Assembly (NCBI GenBank): GCA_017403185.1
Contig: JAFQON010000038.1
Span: forward strand, 32,001-96,000
DNA: 64,000 nucleotides
Source: Clostridia bacterium
GTDB taxonomy: Bacteria > Bacillota > Clostridia > Oscillospirales > Acutalibacteraceae
Direction: 5' to 3'
The translations under genes and the position numbers were made by a program. Positions 27,084-36,337 of this stretch are shown here, one piece after another (the stretch's first letter is position 1; every line of letters begins with the position of its first letter). The notes under the pieces were generated by a model, which had not been told where the DNA came from, did not search any database, and worked only from the letters and a program-made list of their open reading frames with translations.

Positions 27084-29525
27084 CTATATTGCCGTATCGG
27101 GATTTATATCCGCATATACGGTTATTTTGGAAAACCGTGAATCTTTTCCGATTATTTTCAGAATATCTGAAATCATACGCCTGAATTTAGGCGAATTTCT
27201 GCATTTAACGATAAGACGATGCCTGTATTTTTCGCTTATTTTGGCTACTCTTGCAGGCATAGGGCCGAGCACAATTATCTTTTCGCCCTTGTATTCACCC
27301 GCAACGCAGTCCTTAAGCATATTCAACGCTTCGTTTGCGGCAAGCTTAACAACGGTTTCGTTTTCACCCGTAAAGCCTATGACACACAGATCACAGTAAG
27401 GGGGATAAACAAGCCCTTTGCGAAGCTTTATTTCCGTTTTAAAAAACTCATCATAATCCTGTTTTGCCGCAAGACGGATTATTTCATTTTCGGGGGTTAA
27501 AGTCTGAATAATCGCACTGCCTTCATACTCACCTCTGCCGGACCTGCCGACAACCTGAGTGAGCAGAGAAAAGGTTTTTTCAAGGCTGCGAAAATCATCG
27601 TTATAAAGCTGTTGATCAACAGATACAACACCAACAAGAGTTACATCGGGAAAATTTAATCCTTTTGCAACCATCTGAGTGCCTATCATTATATCATACT
27701 CACCCTTCGCAAAGCTATCCAGCAGCCTTTCGTGTGAATTCCTGCCTGAAGTGGAGTCAGTATCCATTCTCACGATTTTTGCATCGGGTAAAAGATTTGC
27801 AAGCTCATCTTCAATCTTTTGGGTGCCAAAGCCCGAGTATCTAACAGCATCCTCTCCGCATTCGGGGCAAACGCTTGAAAACGGAACTGAATAGCCGCAA
27901 TAATGGCACATAAGCCTATTGTTTGCCGAATGATAAGTCATTGAGATGCTGCAATGCGGGCAGCAAATGACCTCACCGCATGAAGTGCAGGCTGAAAAGG
28001 TATGAAAGCCTCGTCTGTTGATAAGGAGAATAGACTGCTTACCGTTTTCAAGGTTGCTTTTCAAGCCTTCATAAAGAGTCTGACTTATCGCTTTGCTGCC
28101 GTTTGCCTTTTCAGCTGTGCGCATATCAACGGTTACAACCTCGGGCAAAACAGCATTGCCGTATCTGTGAGTAAGTGTGCACAGCTCATATCTGCCGCTC
28201 TGCGCCGCTGCATAACTCTCAACACTCGGAGTTGCCGAAGCAAGCAAAAGCAGGCAGTTATTGTGCGCCGCTCTGTACTTAGCAACATCAATTGCATTAT
28301 ATCTCGGAGTTTGCTCGGATTTATAAGTGTGCTCCTGCTCCTCGTCAATTATTATCAGGCCAATGTTTTCGGCAGGTGCAAACACGGCACTGCGTGTGCC
28401 TATTATAATTTTTGCACGGCCTTTTTTTACATTTTTCCATTGGTCAAGCCTTTCCCTGACGGAAAGTGCACTGTGAAAAACTGCTATATCGCCGCCGTAT
28501 CTTTCACAAAACAGCGAAATCGTCTGAGGAGTAAGACCGATTTCGGGCACCATTACAATTACGGATTTGCCTGACTCAAGCACCTTATCAATAACGCTCA
28601 TATAAACAGAGGTTTTTCCGCTGCCTGTTACGCCGTATAAAAGAGAAACACACGCTTTGCCTGCCGTTGCAAGCGAAGCAAGCTTTTTGTAAGCTCTGCT
28701 TTGCTCGTCGGTAAGCGATATTTCTGTTTTGCATCCCCTTTTGCCCGTAAAATCCGGTAGCTTCATCACTTCCTGCTCATAGAGCTCGGCGGCGCCGTTT
28801 TTGACAAGGGCATTTGCAACAGCGGGTGTAAGCCCCGTAAAATAGCAAAGCTCTTTTACGCTTGCAAAGCCGATGTCATTGAGCACATCCATCATTTCTT
28901 TTTGCTTTTTGGTAAGCTTTATATCGCCGAAATCCGAAACGGGGCGAAGCATTTTAACGGTTAAATCGCCGATGTTACGCACCGCATCGTGGCTGCATAT
29001 AAGAACACCTTTTCTGACCATGGAATCAAGCATTGAAGCCCGATTTTCCATTGCAAGTGCCTTGAATATTGCATCAGCCTTAACAAAAACCGCACGCTTG
29101 TAAAGATAATCAAGTATTTCTTTTTCGGATTCATCAAGAGCTTCAATTGCTCCGTCCGGTATTTCAGAGCTTACTGCATAAGATGCAACAATGCGATGAT
29201 TAATGCCCGTGGGCAACATAGCCTTTGCAGCCTCATAAAGTGTGCAGAAAGTTCTGTCCTTTATCCATTCGGCAAGCCCGAGCATTTCATTGCTTAGCAA
29301 GGGCTCTTCGTCAAGAACATCAATAACTTTCTTTATTCTTTTGCTTTCGGTTTTATCGGTGATGTCAAAGATAATGCCAATGCGCTTTTTGTTACCGTTG
29401 CCGAACGGAACGGTAACTCTGCAGCCTTTTTGTGCAGTTGATTCAAGCTCAGCAGGGATTTCATAATCAAATGCCTTATCGAAGGTAAAAACGGTTGATT
29501 CAACCGCAACCTTTGCATATTTCAT
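27084..29525 (-). CDS. priA: Primosomal protein N' (PriA helicase)
   Basis: 813 aa. An N-terminal 3'-DNA-binding domain is followed by a superfamily 2 helicase with Walker A GVTGSGKTSV and the DEEQ box (IIDEEQEHTYK). A cysteine cluster (CTSCGEVICCPHC, CHYCGY, CPECGED) binds two zincs. A C-terminal domain follows. It restarts stalled replication forks. The order rpoZ-priA-def-fmt matches Bacillus, without coaBC between. Confidence 0.96.
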   Translation of the reverse strand: MKYAKVAVESTVFTFDKAFDYEIPAELESTAQKGCRVTVPFGNGNKKRIGIIFDITDKTESKRIKKVIDVLDEEPLLSNEMLGLAEWIKDRTFCTLYEAAKAMLPTGINHRIVASYAVSSEIPDGAIEALDESEKEILDYLYKRAVFVKADAIFKALAMENRASMLDSMVRKGVLICSHDAVRNIGDLTVKMLRPVSDFGDIKLTKKQKEMMDVLNDIGFASVKELCYFTGLTPAVANALVKNGAAELYEQEVMKLPDFTGKRGCKTEISLTDEQSRAYKKLASLATAGKACVSLLYGVTGSGKTSVYMSVIDKVLESGKSVIVMVPEIGLTPQTISLFCERYGGDIAVFHSALSVRERLDQWKNVKKGRAKIIIGTRSAVFAPAENIGLIIIDEEQEHTYKSEQTPRYNAIDVAKYRAAHNNCLLLLASATPSVESYAAAQSGRYELCTLTHRYGNAVLPEVVTVDMRTAEKANGSKAISQTLYEGLKSNLENGKQSILLINRRGFHTFSACTSCGEVICCPHCSISMTYHSANNRLMCHYCGYSVPFSSVCPECGEDAVRYSGFGTQKIEDELANLLPDAKIVRMDTDSTSGRNSHERLLDSFAKGEYDIMIGTQMVAKGLNFPDVTLVGVVSVDQQLYNDDFRSLEKTFSLLTQVVGRSGRGEYEGSAIIQTLTPENEIIRLAAKQDYDEFFKTEIKLRKGLVYPPYCDLCVIGFTGENETVVKLAANEALNMLKDCVAGEYKGEKIIVLGPMPARVAKISEKYRHRLIVKCRNSPKFRRMISDILKIIGKDSRFSKITVYADINPDTAI

Positions 29526-29560
29526 TTGATTCCCTCCCCTGCAACGATTTTGAGTTATAA

Positions 29561-29770
29561 TCAGATGTTTCTGATTTCCTCGGGTTCAACGATAACATAA
29601 TCGCCGTCAAGAATTTCTTCAAGAGCCATGCTGACAGGCTTTTCTGTTATGATAATCTTATTTTCTTCTGCATTTTCGGCAATTTCTCTTGCTCTTTTTG
29701 CTGTAGCTGTTACAAGCGAGTAACGGCTGAGATGGTTTTTGAGAACACCTCTTAAATCGGGATTAAACAT
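29561..29770 (-). CDS. rpoZ: RNA polymerase omega subunit
   Basis: 69 aa. The SRYSLVTATAKRAREI helix is the conserved omega motif, followed by KPVSMALEEIL. It supports assembly of RNA polymerase. Its start overlaps the gmk stop by 8 nt, giving a tight gmk-rpoZ pair as in most Firmicutes. Confidence 0.94.
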   Translation of the reverse strand: MFNPDLRGVLKNHLSRYSLVTATAKRAREIAENAEENKIIITEKPVSMALEEILDGDYVIVEPEEIRNI

Positions 29771-30374
29771 TGTTTATTACCTCACTTATAATTTTTTTAT
29801 TTCTTGATGCTTTAAGCCTCTCGGCATCAATTATCATGCTGAATTTCTCAACACTGTTTTCTACTGTATCATTGACAACGATATAATCATAATCCGATGA
29901 TTTGCGTATTTCTTCTCTTGCTATTACAAGACGGTGATTTATCGTTTCTTCATCCTCGGTTTTGCGGCCTCTGAGCCTTTCTTCAAGCACTCTCAGTGAC
30001 GGCGGCATAAGAAAAACGCTGACCACATCGGGATACTTCTGTTTTATTTTTTCCGCACCCTGAACCTCTATTTCAAGAATAACAACCTTGCCTGCCTTAA
30101 GTGCTTCATCAACAGGCTCTTTGGGTGTGCCGTAAAGATTGCCCGCATATTCCGCATATTCAAGCATTCCGTCAGATGAAATCTTCTTTTCAAAAAAATC
30201 ACGGTCAACAAAATAATAGTGCACACCGTCTTTTTCGCCTTCTCTGACTTCACGGGTTGTCATCGAAATTGAAATTTTGGTATCATCTCTTTTTTTGATA
30301 AGCTCATTAAGCACGGTATCTTTACCTGAGCCTGACGGACCTGAAAATGTTATGAGAATTCCTTTGTCAGTCAT
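29763..30374 (-). CDS. gmk: Guanylate kinase
   Basis: 203 aa. P-loop [14 protein letters not shown]-binding [18 protein letters not shown]-type segment and EIEVQGA are diagnostic. It phosphorylates GMP to GDP. GAGGAGG precedes ATG 30374. The open frame extends further upstream, but that stretch is remA coding sequence in another frame. It overlaps remA by 8 nt. Confidence 0.95.
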   Translation of the reverse strand: MTDKGILITFSGPSGSGKDTVLNELIKKRDDTKISISMTTREVREGEKDGVHYYFVDRDFFEKKISSDGMLEYAEYAGNLYGTPKEPVDEALKAGKVVILEIEVQGAEKIKQKYPDVVSVFLMPPSLRVLEERLRGRKTEDEETINHRLVIAREEIRKSSDYDYIVVNDTVENSVEKFSMIIDAERLKASRNKKIISEVINNV

Positions 30375-30639
30375 TTTCTTCCTCCTCTTCTTCAAGCTCG
30401 TCCATATCGTCATTAAGCCTGTTGGCCACAGTTTCACTCTGCAGATATGTGAGAATAACATGGTCGCTGTCCGTAATAATAACGGCTCTTGTGCGTCTGC
30501 CGTGAGTTGCGTCAATAAGAGTTCCCTTCTCCTTGCACTCCTGAATTATTCTCTTTATCGGAGCAGATTCGGGGCTGACAATAGCCACAAGACGGCTTGC
30601 ATTTATCATATTGCCGAAACCAATATTTATCAGCTTCAT
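30367..30639 (-). CDS. remA: RemA family DNA-binding regulator (DUF370)
   Basis: 90 aa. [19 protein letters not shown] and [16 protein letters not shown] match RemA, the oligomeric DNA-binding protein that activates biofilm-matrix and osmoprotection genes in Bacillus. A run of acidic residues ends the protein. It sits between yicC and gmk, exactly as in Bacillus (yloC-remA-gmk). Confidence 0.93.
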   Translation of the reverse strand: MKLINIGFGNMINASRLVAIVSPESAPIKRIIQECKEKGTLIDATHGRRTRAVIITDSDHVILTYLQSETVANRLNDDMDELEEEEEEND

Positions 30640-30648
30640 TGCATCACC

Positions 30649-31527
30649 TTATTCTATATTTTGTATTTGTTCTCGGATCTTTTCAATTTCTGCTTTTATT
30701 GCAACAACCCTGCGGGCAATCTCAACATCCTGCGCCTTTGAGCCGATGGTATTTGCCTCTCGGTTGAGCTCCTGAATAAGAAAATCCATTTTTTTGCCTA
30801 CCGCATCACTCTGTTCAAGGAATGAACGGAGCTGCGAAATATGGCTGCGAAGCCTTACCGTTTCCTCCGCAACGGCAATCTTATCGGCAAAAATTGCGGC
30901 TTCGGTAAGAATTCTCTGCTCATCAATGTGGGTATCACCGAGAAGCTCTCTGAGCCTGCCGAGAAGCTTTTCGTTATATTCAGCAACGGTCTGCGGAGAG
31001 CGTTCCTCAATAAACTCAACATTGCTTATTATCTCATCAAGCCTTGAAAGAACATCCGCCCTGAGCCTTGCTCCCTCACGCTCTCTCATTGCAACAAAGC
31101 CTTCAAGAGCTGACTGTGCAACAGTTTGAACCGCTGCCCATATTCTGTCCTCATCAGCAGCCTGCTTTCGAACAGTAAAAATATCGCTGACCCTTGAAAT
31201 ATCGGAAACTTTGATATTGTTCTCAAGACCATAAGTTTCAGAAAGCTCTTTATAAGCATCAAGATAGCCCTTTACGAGCGTATGGTTAAGACTGATAACA
31301 GTATCCGGTTCTTCAACCGCTTCAATCTGAACATAGCATTCCATTTTGCCTCTTGTAAGCTTTCCGTTAAAGAAACTCTTGAGCTTCTCATCAAGAAAGC
31401 CGTAGCTTCTGGGAAGCTTTGAGGAAAATTCAAAATATCTGTGATTAACGCTTTTGATTTCAACTGTTATATTCATACCGTCTGCGAGCTGCTGCGATCT
31501 GCCGTAGCCGGTCATACTTTTTATCAT
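30649..31527 (-). CDS. yicC: YicC/YloC family endoribonuclease
   Basis: 292 aa. It begins with IKSMTGYGRSQ, has the mid-protein EIKSVNHRYFEFSSKLP, and ends with FLIQELNREANTIGSKAQD, all YicC/YloC family marks. Members are implicated in RNA cleavage and RNA decay. It is the first gene of the conserved yicC-remA-gmk-rpoZ set and starts 18 nt after the preceding small gene. Confidence 0.92.
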   Translation of the reverse strand: MIKSMTGYGRSQQLADGMNITVEIKSVNHRYFEFSSKLPRSYGFLDEKLKSFFNGKLTRGKMECYVQIEAVEEPDTVISLNHTLVKGYLDAYKELSETYGLENNIKVSDISRVSDIFTVRKQAADEDRIWAAVQTVAQSALEGFVAMREREGARLRADVLSRLDEIISNVEFIEERSPQTVAEYNEKLLGRLRELLGDTHIDEQRILTEAAIFADKIAVAEETVRLRSHISQLRSFLEQSDAVGKKMDFLIQELNREANTIGSKAQDVEIARRVVAIKAEIEKIREQIQNIE

Positions 31528-31545
31528 TTAATAAAACATCTCCCG

Positions 31546-31875
31546 TTATTGATTGGAATGGCTGCAGGTACAACCTGAAGCAAGCGCCTCCGGGATTTCT
31601 GCAGTCAGAACATCTTCACCCGAAAAACCGAGACGCAAGAAAGCATTGCACGAAAGCTCTTTTTTTATGCTTGCAATATAAGCGTTTCTGTTTGCTGCAT
31701 AGTTCATCGCAGCCCTCGCAAGACCCTCTGTGATAATGTCATCGGAGCATTCAACGCTTACAAATGTCATATTATAGCCTTCAAGCGTAAATTCGCATCT
31801 GCCTATTTCCTGCTCACCGTCAAGAGCGGTCATACCCGCCAAAATGCCGTTTTCAAAAGGAATAAATCTTATCAT
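31546..31875 (-). CDS. Uncharacterised 109-aa protein
   Basis: I do not recognise this family. The alternation of short strands, an ARAAMNYAANRNAY helix and an FLRLGFSGED segment vaguely recalls the C-terminal half of GNAT acetyltransferases, but no acetyl-CoA loop is visible. It ends in SGCTCSHSNQ, a possible metal or disulfide site. The start overlaps the rluB stop (ATGA), so it is real and co-translated with rluB. Confidence 0.7.
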   Translation of the reverse strand: MIRFIPFENGILAGMTALDGEQEIGRCEFTLEGYNMTFVSVECSDDIITEGLARAAMNYAANRNAYIASIKKELSCNAFLRLGFSGEDVLTAEIPEALASGCTCSHSNQ

Positions 31876-32621
31876 TTTGTGCCTCCGTTTGATTTTGCTC
31901 CCGCCGCCTTGAACAGACTTTCAACCTCTGTGGGAGTAAGGTCTCTCCATTCGCCGGTCTGAAGCATTCCGAGTTTAACGGAACCGACAGCGATTCTGCG
32001 AAGCCTTGCAACCTCAAGCGAAACAGCCTCGCACATACGGCGAATCTGCCTGTTCCTGCCCTCATAGAGAACAATTTCAAGCACAGCTCTGTCATCTTCT
32101 TTCGAAAGAACTCTGACCTCTGCAGGTGCTGTCATTCTTCCGTCAAGGTCAATACCTGTTGAAAGCATATCCACCTGCTCGGAGGTAACACCCGGGCGGA
32201 CCGTAACACGGTAAGTTTTGGGCACATGCCTTGAAGGGTGCATCATGGCATTGGCGAATGCACCGTCATTTGTAAGAATAAGCGCACCCTCAGAAACTCT
32301 GTCAAGCCTGCCGACGGGATAAATACGCTCCTTGACATCACGGACAAGCTCGAGCACGCACTTTCTGCCCAAATCATCGTCTGTTGTTGTTACATAACCT
32401 CTTGGCTTGTTGAGAAGAATGTAGCGAAGATTGCTTTCTTTTCTCACCTTTTTGCCCTTCACGGTAACGGTATCCCTTTTAGGGTCAACGCTGTCACCGA
32501 TTTGTGCAACGGCACCGTTAACCTTGACCATGCCGTTTCTTATCATTTCTTCAGCCTTGCGTCTTGATGCGACACCTGCCTCCGAAAGAAATTTCTGAAG
32601 CCTGATTTTATTATCGGCCAA
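31872..32621 (-). CDS. rluB: rRNA pseudouridine synthase, RluB/RsuA family
   Basis: 249 aa. An N-terminal S4 RNA-binding domain (RLQKFLSEAGVASRRKAEEM) is followed by the catalytic domain with PVGRLDRVSEGALILTNDG, where the Asp of GRLD is the nucleophile. GRNRQIRRM closes the active site. It modifies a uridine in rRNA. In Bacillus the same gene lies near dacB, spmAB and scpAB, consistent with this neighbourhood. Confidence 0.93.
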   Translation of the reverse strand: MADNKIRLQKFLSEAGVASRRKAEEMIRNGMVKVNGAVAQIGDSVDPKRDTVTVKGKKVRKESNLRYILLNKPRGYVTTTDDDLGRKCVLELVRDVKERIYPVGRLDRVSEGALILTNDGAFANAMMHPSRHVPKTYRVTVRPGVTSEQVDMLSTGIDLDGRMTAPAEVRVLSKEDDRAVLEIVLYEGRNRQIRRMCEAVSLEVARLRRIAVGSVKLGMLQTGEWRDLTPTEVESLFKAAGAKSNGGTK

Positions 32622-33779
32622 TTATTTCACCTCTGAAAATCCGAAAAAATCTTTAATTTTCCTGATAAAATCTGAGAATACACCTTCTTTTGGCGTTTCA
32701 TTGCGGATTACCTCGGCTCTTTTTCGCTCAACATCTTCCGATGCAATCACCGCCGTTTCGGCAATAAAATCTCCGTCAGCTGCCAAAAACACCGCAGTAC
32801 CGACGATATCGCCTTTTTTAACGGGAGCATAAACCATAGGTTTTATCAACAGCCGCACACGGCAGCTTTCACCCGAAATCCATCCGGGATGGCCCGCAAG
32901 CTCAACGGGTATGCCGCTTTTTACACCACCCGCTATTTTAAGCTTTAATCTGCTCAAATCACAACCGAGATAAACTCCTCTGAGCTTTGAAAAACCGTAT
33001 TCAAACATCGCAATATGGTCATTCCAGTCATCGGGAGCGTTGAGCGTTACGGCTACAAGCGTTACTCCATCCCTTTCAGCAGCACTGACAAGGCACCTTC
33101 CGCTCTTTTTTGTGAAACCGGTTTTTATTCCTATGGAATCGCCGTATTTCCACAAAAGCTTGTTATGGTTTGTCAAAGTCCGTGCGTATGGAGGATTGCC
33201 ATAGGTGAGCCTTGCGCTTTTTTGAGAGCATATTGAGGCAAACTCAGGGTTTTTGAGGCTTTCGCACGCAAGCAGTGCCATATCATAAGCGGTGGAATAA
33301 TGATTTTCTTCATCAAGCCCCGAAGGCGTGACAAAGCAGGAATTTTTCATTCCGATTTGCTTTGCGCGTTCATTCATAAGCTTTGCAAACTGCTCAGGTG
33401 AACCTGAAATAACATAAGCCACAGTGTTTGCCGCATCGTTGCCCGACTGCAGAAGCATCCCGTACACAAGCTCTCTGAGCGAAACTCTGTCACCGGGCAG
33501 AAGCCCCATTGAAGTGCCCTCAACGCTTACCATCTCTTCACTCACCGTTATCTCTGCCTCGGGTTTTGCAGCTTCGAGAGCAAGGAGCGAGGTCATTATT
33601 TTTGTGGTGCTTGCCATTGAAAGCTTCTTATCGGCATTCCTTGAAAATAAAACCTCGCCGCTGTTTGCGCACATAAGCACAGCACTCTCAGCAGAAACAT
33701 ACACCGAAGCGTATGCAGTAAAATCAAATGATAAAGCAATAAAACAAACGGTCAAAAAAGCAAGTATTCTCTTTTTCAC
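32622..33779 (-). CDS. D-alanyl-D-alanine carboxypeptidase (penicillin-binding protein)
   Basis: 385 aa, exported through an N-terminal signal peptide ending near AYAS. Serine carboxypeptidase motifs are S57-TT-K60, S112-G-N114 and KTG (in GIKTGFTKKSG), with a C-terminal PBP5-like beta domain and a final amphipathic helix (IRKIKDFFGF) that may anchor it to the membrane. It trims the terminal D-Ala of peptidoglycan stems. Start is GTG. Its position next to gerW and scpAB recalls sporulation-related DacB/DacF in Bacillus, so a spore-cortex role is plausible but not shown. Confidence 0.93.
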   Translation of the reverse strand: MKKRILAFLTVCFIALSFDFTAYASVYVSAESAVLMCANSGEVLFSRNADKKLSMASTTKIMTSLLALEAAKPEAEITVSEEMVSVEGTSMGLLPGDRVSLRELVYGMLLQSGNDAANTVAYVISGSPEQFAKLMNERAKQIGMKNSCFVTPSGLDEENHYSTAYDMALLACESLKNPEFASICSQKSARLTYGNPPYARTLTNHNKLLWKYGDSIGIKTGFTKKSGRCLVSAAERDGVTLVAVTLNAPDDWNDHIAMFEYGFSKLRGVYLGCDLSRLKLKIAGGVKSGIPVELAGHPGWISGESCRVRLLIKPMVYAPVKKGDIVGTAVFLAADGDFIAETAVIASEDVERKRAEVIRNETPKEGVFSDFIRKIKDFFGFSEVK

Positions 33780-33840
33780 TCAACACTCATCCTCACATAT
33801 CAAAATAGTAAAATATATGCGGATGAGCCGAATTTAATTA

Positions 33841-34272
33841 TCAGGCGTTGGGCTCTGAAGTCGCCATATAGTCCTCAATTGCGTTGTCAACGGTCTTGTC
33901 CTTATTTGTAAGCTGACCGATAACCTCTGTTGCCTTGTCAACGATATCGGGCACCATACCGATAACTCTTTCAACCGAGCCTTCTGCAGCATTGATGTAT
34001 CTGACGGTTACATTGCCGTTATTGACAACAAGGAAAGCAACGGGTGAAATTGTGATACCGGCTCCGCCGCCGCCGCCGAAAAGCTCCTGATTATTCTTTG
34101 AGGGGAAGTCTGTGCCGCCCGATGCAAAGCCGTAGGTTACCTTTGATACGGGAATAACCTGAAGGGTATCGCTGATACGGATAGGCTCACCGATAATTGT
34201 GCTGACATCCACAAGGTCCTTGATTTTCTCAATTGATGTGCCGAGAATTCCTGATGCTGACTGTTCTTTCAT
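33841..34272 (-). CDS. gerW: GerW family sporulation protein (YtfJ)
   Basis: 143 aa. RISDTLQVIPVSKVTYGFASGG, followed by a glycine-rich GGGGGAGITISPVAFLVV, is the YtfJ/GerW pattern. The family is needed for normal spore germination in Bacillus. No signal peptide is seen. It follows the DUF2953 gene, a pairing (ytfI-ytfJ) known from spore formers. Confidence 0.92.
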   Translation of the reverse strand: MKEQSASGILGTSIEKIKDLVDVSTIIGEPIRISDTLQVIPVSKVTYGFASGGTDFPSKNNQELFGGGGGAGITISPVAFLVVNNGNVTVRYINAAEGSVERVIGMVPDIVDKATEVIGQLTNKDKTVDNAIEDYMATSEPNA

Positions 34273-34305
34273 TTTGTTTTCCGCCTTTCAAAAAAATTTT
34301 AAAAA

Positions 34306-34989
34306 TTATGTATTAACCTGCTTTTCCACATCCGCTTTAGGGTCTTTACTGTGCTTAAGCAGTTTTATTACCACCTTGAACAAGAGCTCAAAAGCCACGA
34401 TAATAACAGCATTTATAAGTTTTATGGGTACTACGGAAATTTGCGTGTGAAGCTTAGCTTCGTTTTTACCGTAAATAAAATCGGGTGAAATATCGATATT
34501 ATATTTTTTAACCCGCATATTGTTGACGATAAATCCCATAGCAGGGAATGCTGCCGAGCAGGTTTTGCCGTATTTCACAGCGGTTTCTGCCGAGTCACCC
34601 GCACCGACCTTCAAAGCAATATAAAGCTCTTCAAAAAGGAACGCTCTGCCGATTCGCCTGAACATTCCGCCCAGAGCCTTTGCGGCATCCTTGAGAAGCT
34701 GAACAACGCCCTCAACACCTCTGTTGCGATAAAATCGGACAAACATATTGTCCTTTTTCTTTTTCTTGGGCTCGGGAATAACCTCGCTCTCTTCTTTCGG
34801 CTTCTCTTCCTTTTTCTTTTTCTCCTTCTTGGGCTTTTTCTCGTGCTTGGGAAGGATATTGAACTTGAGGAAAAGCCATCTGAGCGAAACCGAAACATCA
34901 TCTTCATAATGAACGGTTACACAAACCTTAACCGAAAGCAAAACAAGGAAAAAAGCAATTATTCCGAGGATGATATACAGTGCCGTCAA
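34306..34989 (-). CDS. DUF2953 domain-containing membrane protein (YtfI)
   Basis: 227 aa. One N-terminal TM helix (ALYIILGIIAFFLVLLSV), then a highly basic Lys/Glu linker, a domain with ALKVGAGDSAETAVKYGKTCSA, and a short C-terminal hydrophobic stretch. This matches DUF2953/YtfI, found beside GerW in spore formers; function unknown. Start is TTG overlapping the scpB stop (TTGA), with AGGAGG 9 nt upstream. Confidence 0.87.
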   Translation of the reverse strand: MTALYIILGIIAFFLVLLSVKVCVTVHYEDDVSVSLRWLFLKFNILPKHEKKPKKEKKKKEEKPKEESEVIPEPKKKKKDNMFVRFYRNRGVEGVVQLLKDAAKALGGMFRRIGRAFLFEELYIALKVGAGDSAETAVKYGKTCSAAFPAMGFIVNNMRVKKYNIDISPDFIYGKNEAKLHTQISVVPIKLINAVIIVAFELLFKVVIKLLKHSKDPKADVEKQVNT

Positions 34990-35594
34990 TCTATCGCCTC
35001 CTGCTCTCCGTTCTGGAAAAAGTCTCTTATCTGCTCGCCCTGCTCGTTATCAATTTCATCATCACGCTCAACATCAATATCGGGCTTTTCGGGCAGCTCC
35101 GGTAAATCGGCAAGCGATGACAGGCAGAAGCATCTGAGAAAATCGGGAGTTGTGCCGTAAAGAAGCGGTCTGCCGGGTAAATCAAGCCTGCCTTTTTCCT
35201 CAAGCAGGCCCTTCTGACAGAGGGTTGCAACAACACCCGAACAATCAACGCCTCTTATCTGCTCAATATAAGCCTTGGTGACGGGCTGATTGTAAGCAAC
35301 AACCGCAAGCACCTCAAACGCTGCAGGCGAAAGCGGTGCGTTCTTTTTCATATCAAGAACATCCCTTACCTGCTGAGCATATTCGACACGGGAGCAGAGT
35401 TGGTATTTGCTGCCGAGCCTGAGAAGACATATTCCGCTGCCACGCTCATCAAGACTCCTTGAAAGCTCCCAGAGAGCACCCGAAACCACATCGGCGTCAA
35501 GCTCAAGCGCCTGAGCAATCCTTGAAATCTCAACAGGCTCGCCCGAGGCAAAAAGTATTGCTTCGCACGCCGCACGAATTTGTTCATTCGTCAA
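34986..35594 (-). CDS. scpB: Segregation and condensation protein B
   Basis: 202 aa of winged-helix type: IRAACEAILFASGEPVEISRIA, LSPAAFEVLAVVAYNQPVTKAYIEQIRGVD and RPLLYGTTPDFL are ScpB signatures. It binds ScpA and SMC to compact and separate chromosomes. The best start is TTG (35594) with GGAGGAGA upstream, overlapping the scpA stop by 11 nt. Confidence 0.95.
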   Translation of the reverse strand: MTNEQIRAACEAILFASGEPVEISRIAQALELDADVVSGALWELSRSLDERGSGICLLRLGSKYQLCSRVEYAQQVRDVLDMKKNAPLSPAAFEVLAVVAYNQPVTKAYIEQIRGVDCSGVVATLCQKGLLEEKGRLDLPGRPLLYGTTPDFLRCFCLSSLADLPELPEKPDIDVERDDEIDNEQGEQIRDFFQNGEQEAID

Positions 35595-36315
35595 TTTCTA
35601 TTCTCTCCTCTCCGCCTTCAAGCAGTGTTATGCTTGTATCCTCACCGCTGCCGTCAATGTGAATTCTCTTTGCTTTTGCCATTGCAAGAAGAGCAAGAAA
35701 GGTTGCAACCATTTCGGAGCGGGATTCGGATTCTTCAAAAAATGAGATAAAGCTGTGATTCTTTTTCTTTTTGAATTTATCGATTATAAAGCTGATTCTT
35801 GAAGCAACAGAAACAATCTTATGAGCAACTATTCCCCTGAATGCTTCAATCGGCGGCGGAAGCTTTCGCTTGCCTTTGCCGACAGCAGCCATATATGCTT
35901 TGAAAATTTCAACGGGTTCATGAATTCTTGTGTAGGTCATATCAACCTCAATCTCTTCGGGAGGTCTTCCGTAGAACTCAAAACCCTTAGCCTGATTCTG
36001 AAGCTTGCCTGCAACAAGCTTGCAATCCTGATATTCGGTAAGCTCTCCCCTGAGTTCTTCAACAAGCTTTTCCGCTTCTTCATGCACGGGAAGCAGAGAA
36101 ACCGTTTTAATATAAAGAAGCCTTGCCGCCATTTCAAGAAATTCGCTCGAAACATCGAGGTTATCCTCCTGCATCTGACGGACATATTCAAGATACTGCT
36201 CAATGATTTCCATGATCGGAACATCATTGATGCTCACCTTCTTTTTTGCAATAAGCTGAAGCAGCAGATCCATGGGACCTTCAAAAACCTCAAGCTTATA
36301 CTGTAGCTTTTCCAA
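35584..36315 (-). CDS. scpA: Segregation and condensation protein A
   Basis: 243 aa. LEVFEGPMDLLLQLIAKKKVSINDVPI is the kleisin N-terminus (positions 8-33), and the C-terminal winged helix ends the protein after FLALLAMAKAKRI. It bridges the SMC heads. The start is TTG (36315), with AAAGGGG upstream. scpA, scpB and the DUF2953 gene all use TTG starts. Confidence 0.95.
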   Translation of the reverse strand: MEKLQYKLEVFEGPMDLLLQLIAKKKVSINDVPIMEIIEQYLEYVRQMQEDNLDVSSEFLEMAARLLYIKTVSLLPVHEEAEKLVEELRGELTEYQDCKLVAGKLQNQAKGFEFYGRPPEEIEVDMTYTRIHEPVEIFKAYMAAVGKGKRKLPPPIEAFRGIVAHKIVSVASRISFIIDKFKKKKNHSFISFFEESESRSEMVATFLALLAMAKAKRIHIDGSGEDTSITLLEGGEERIEIDE

Positions 36316-36337
36316 ATAATTAACCCCTTTCGGTCAA

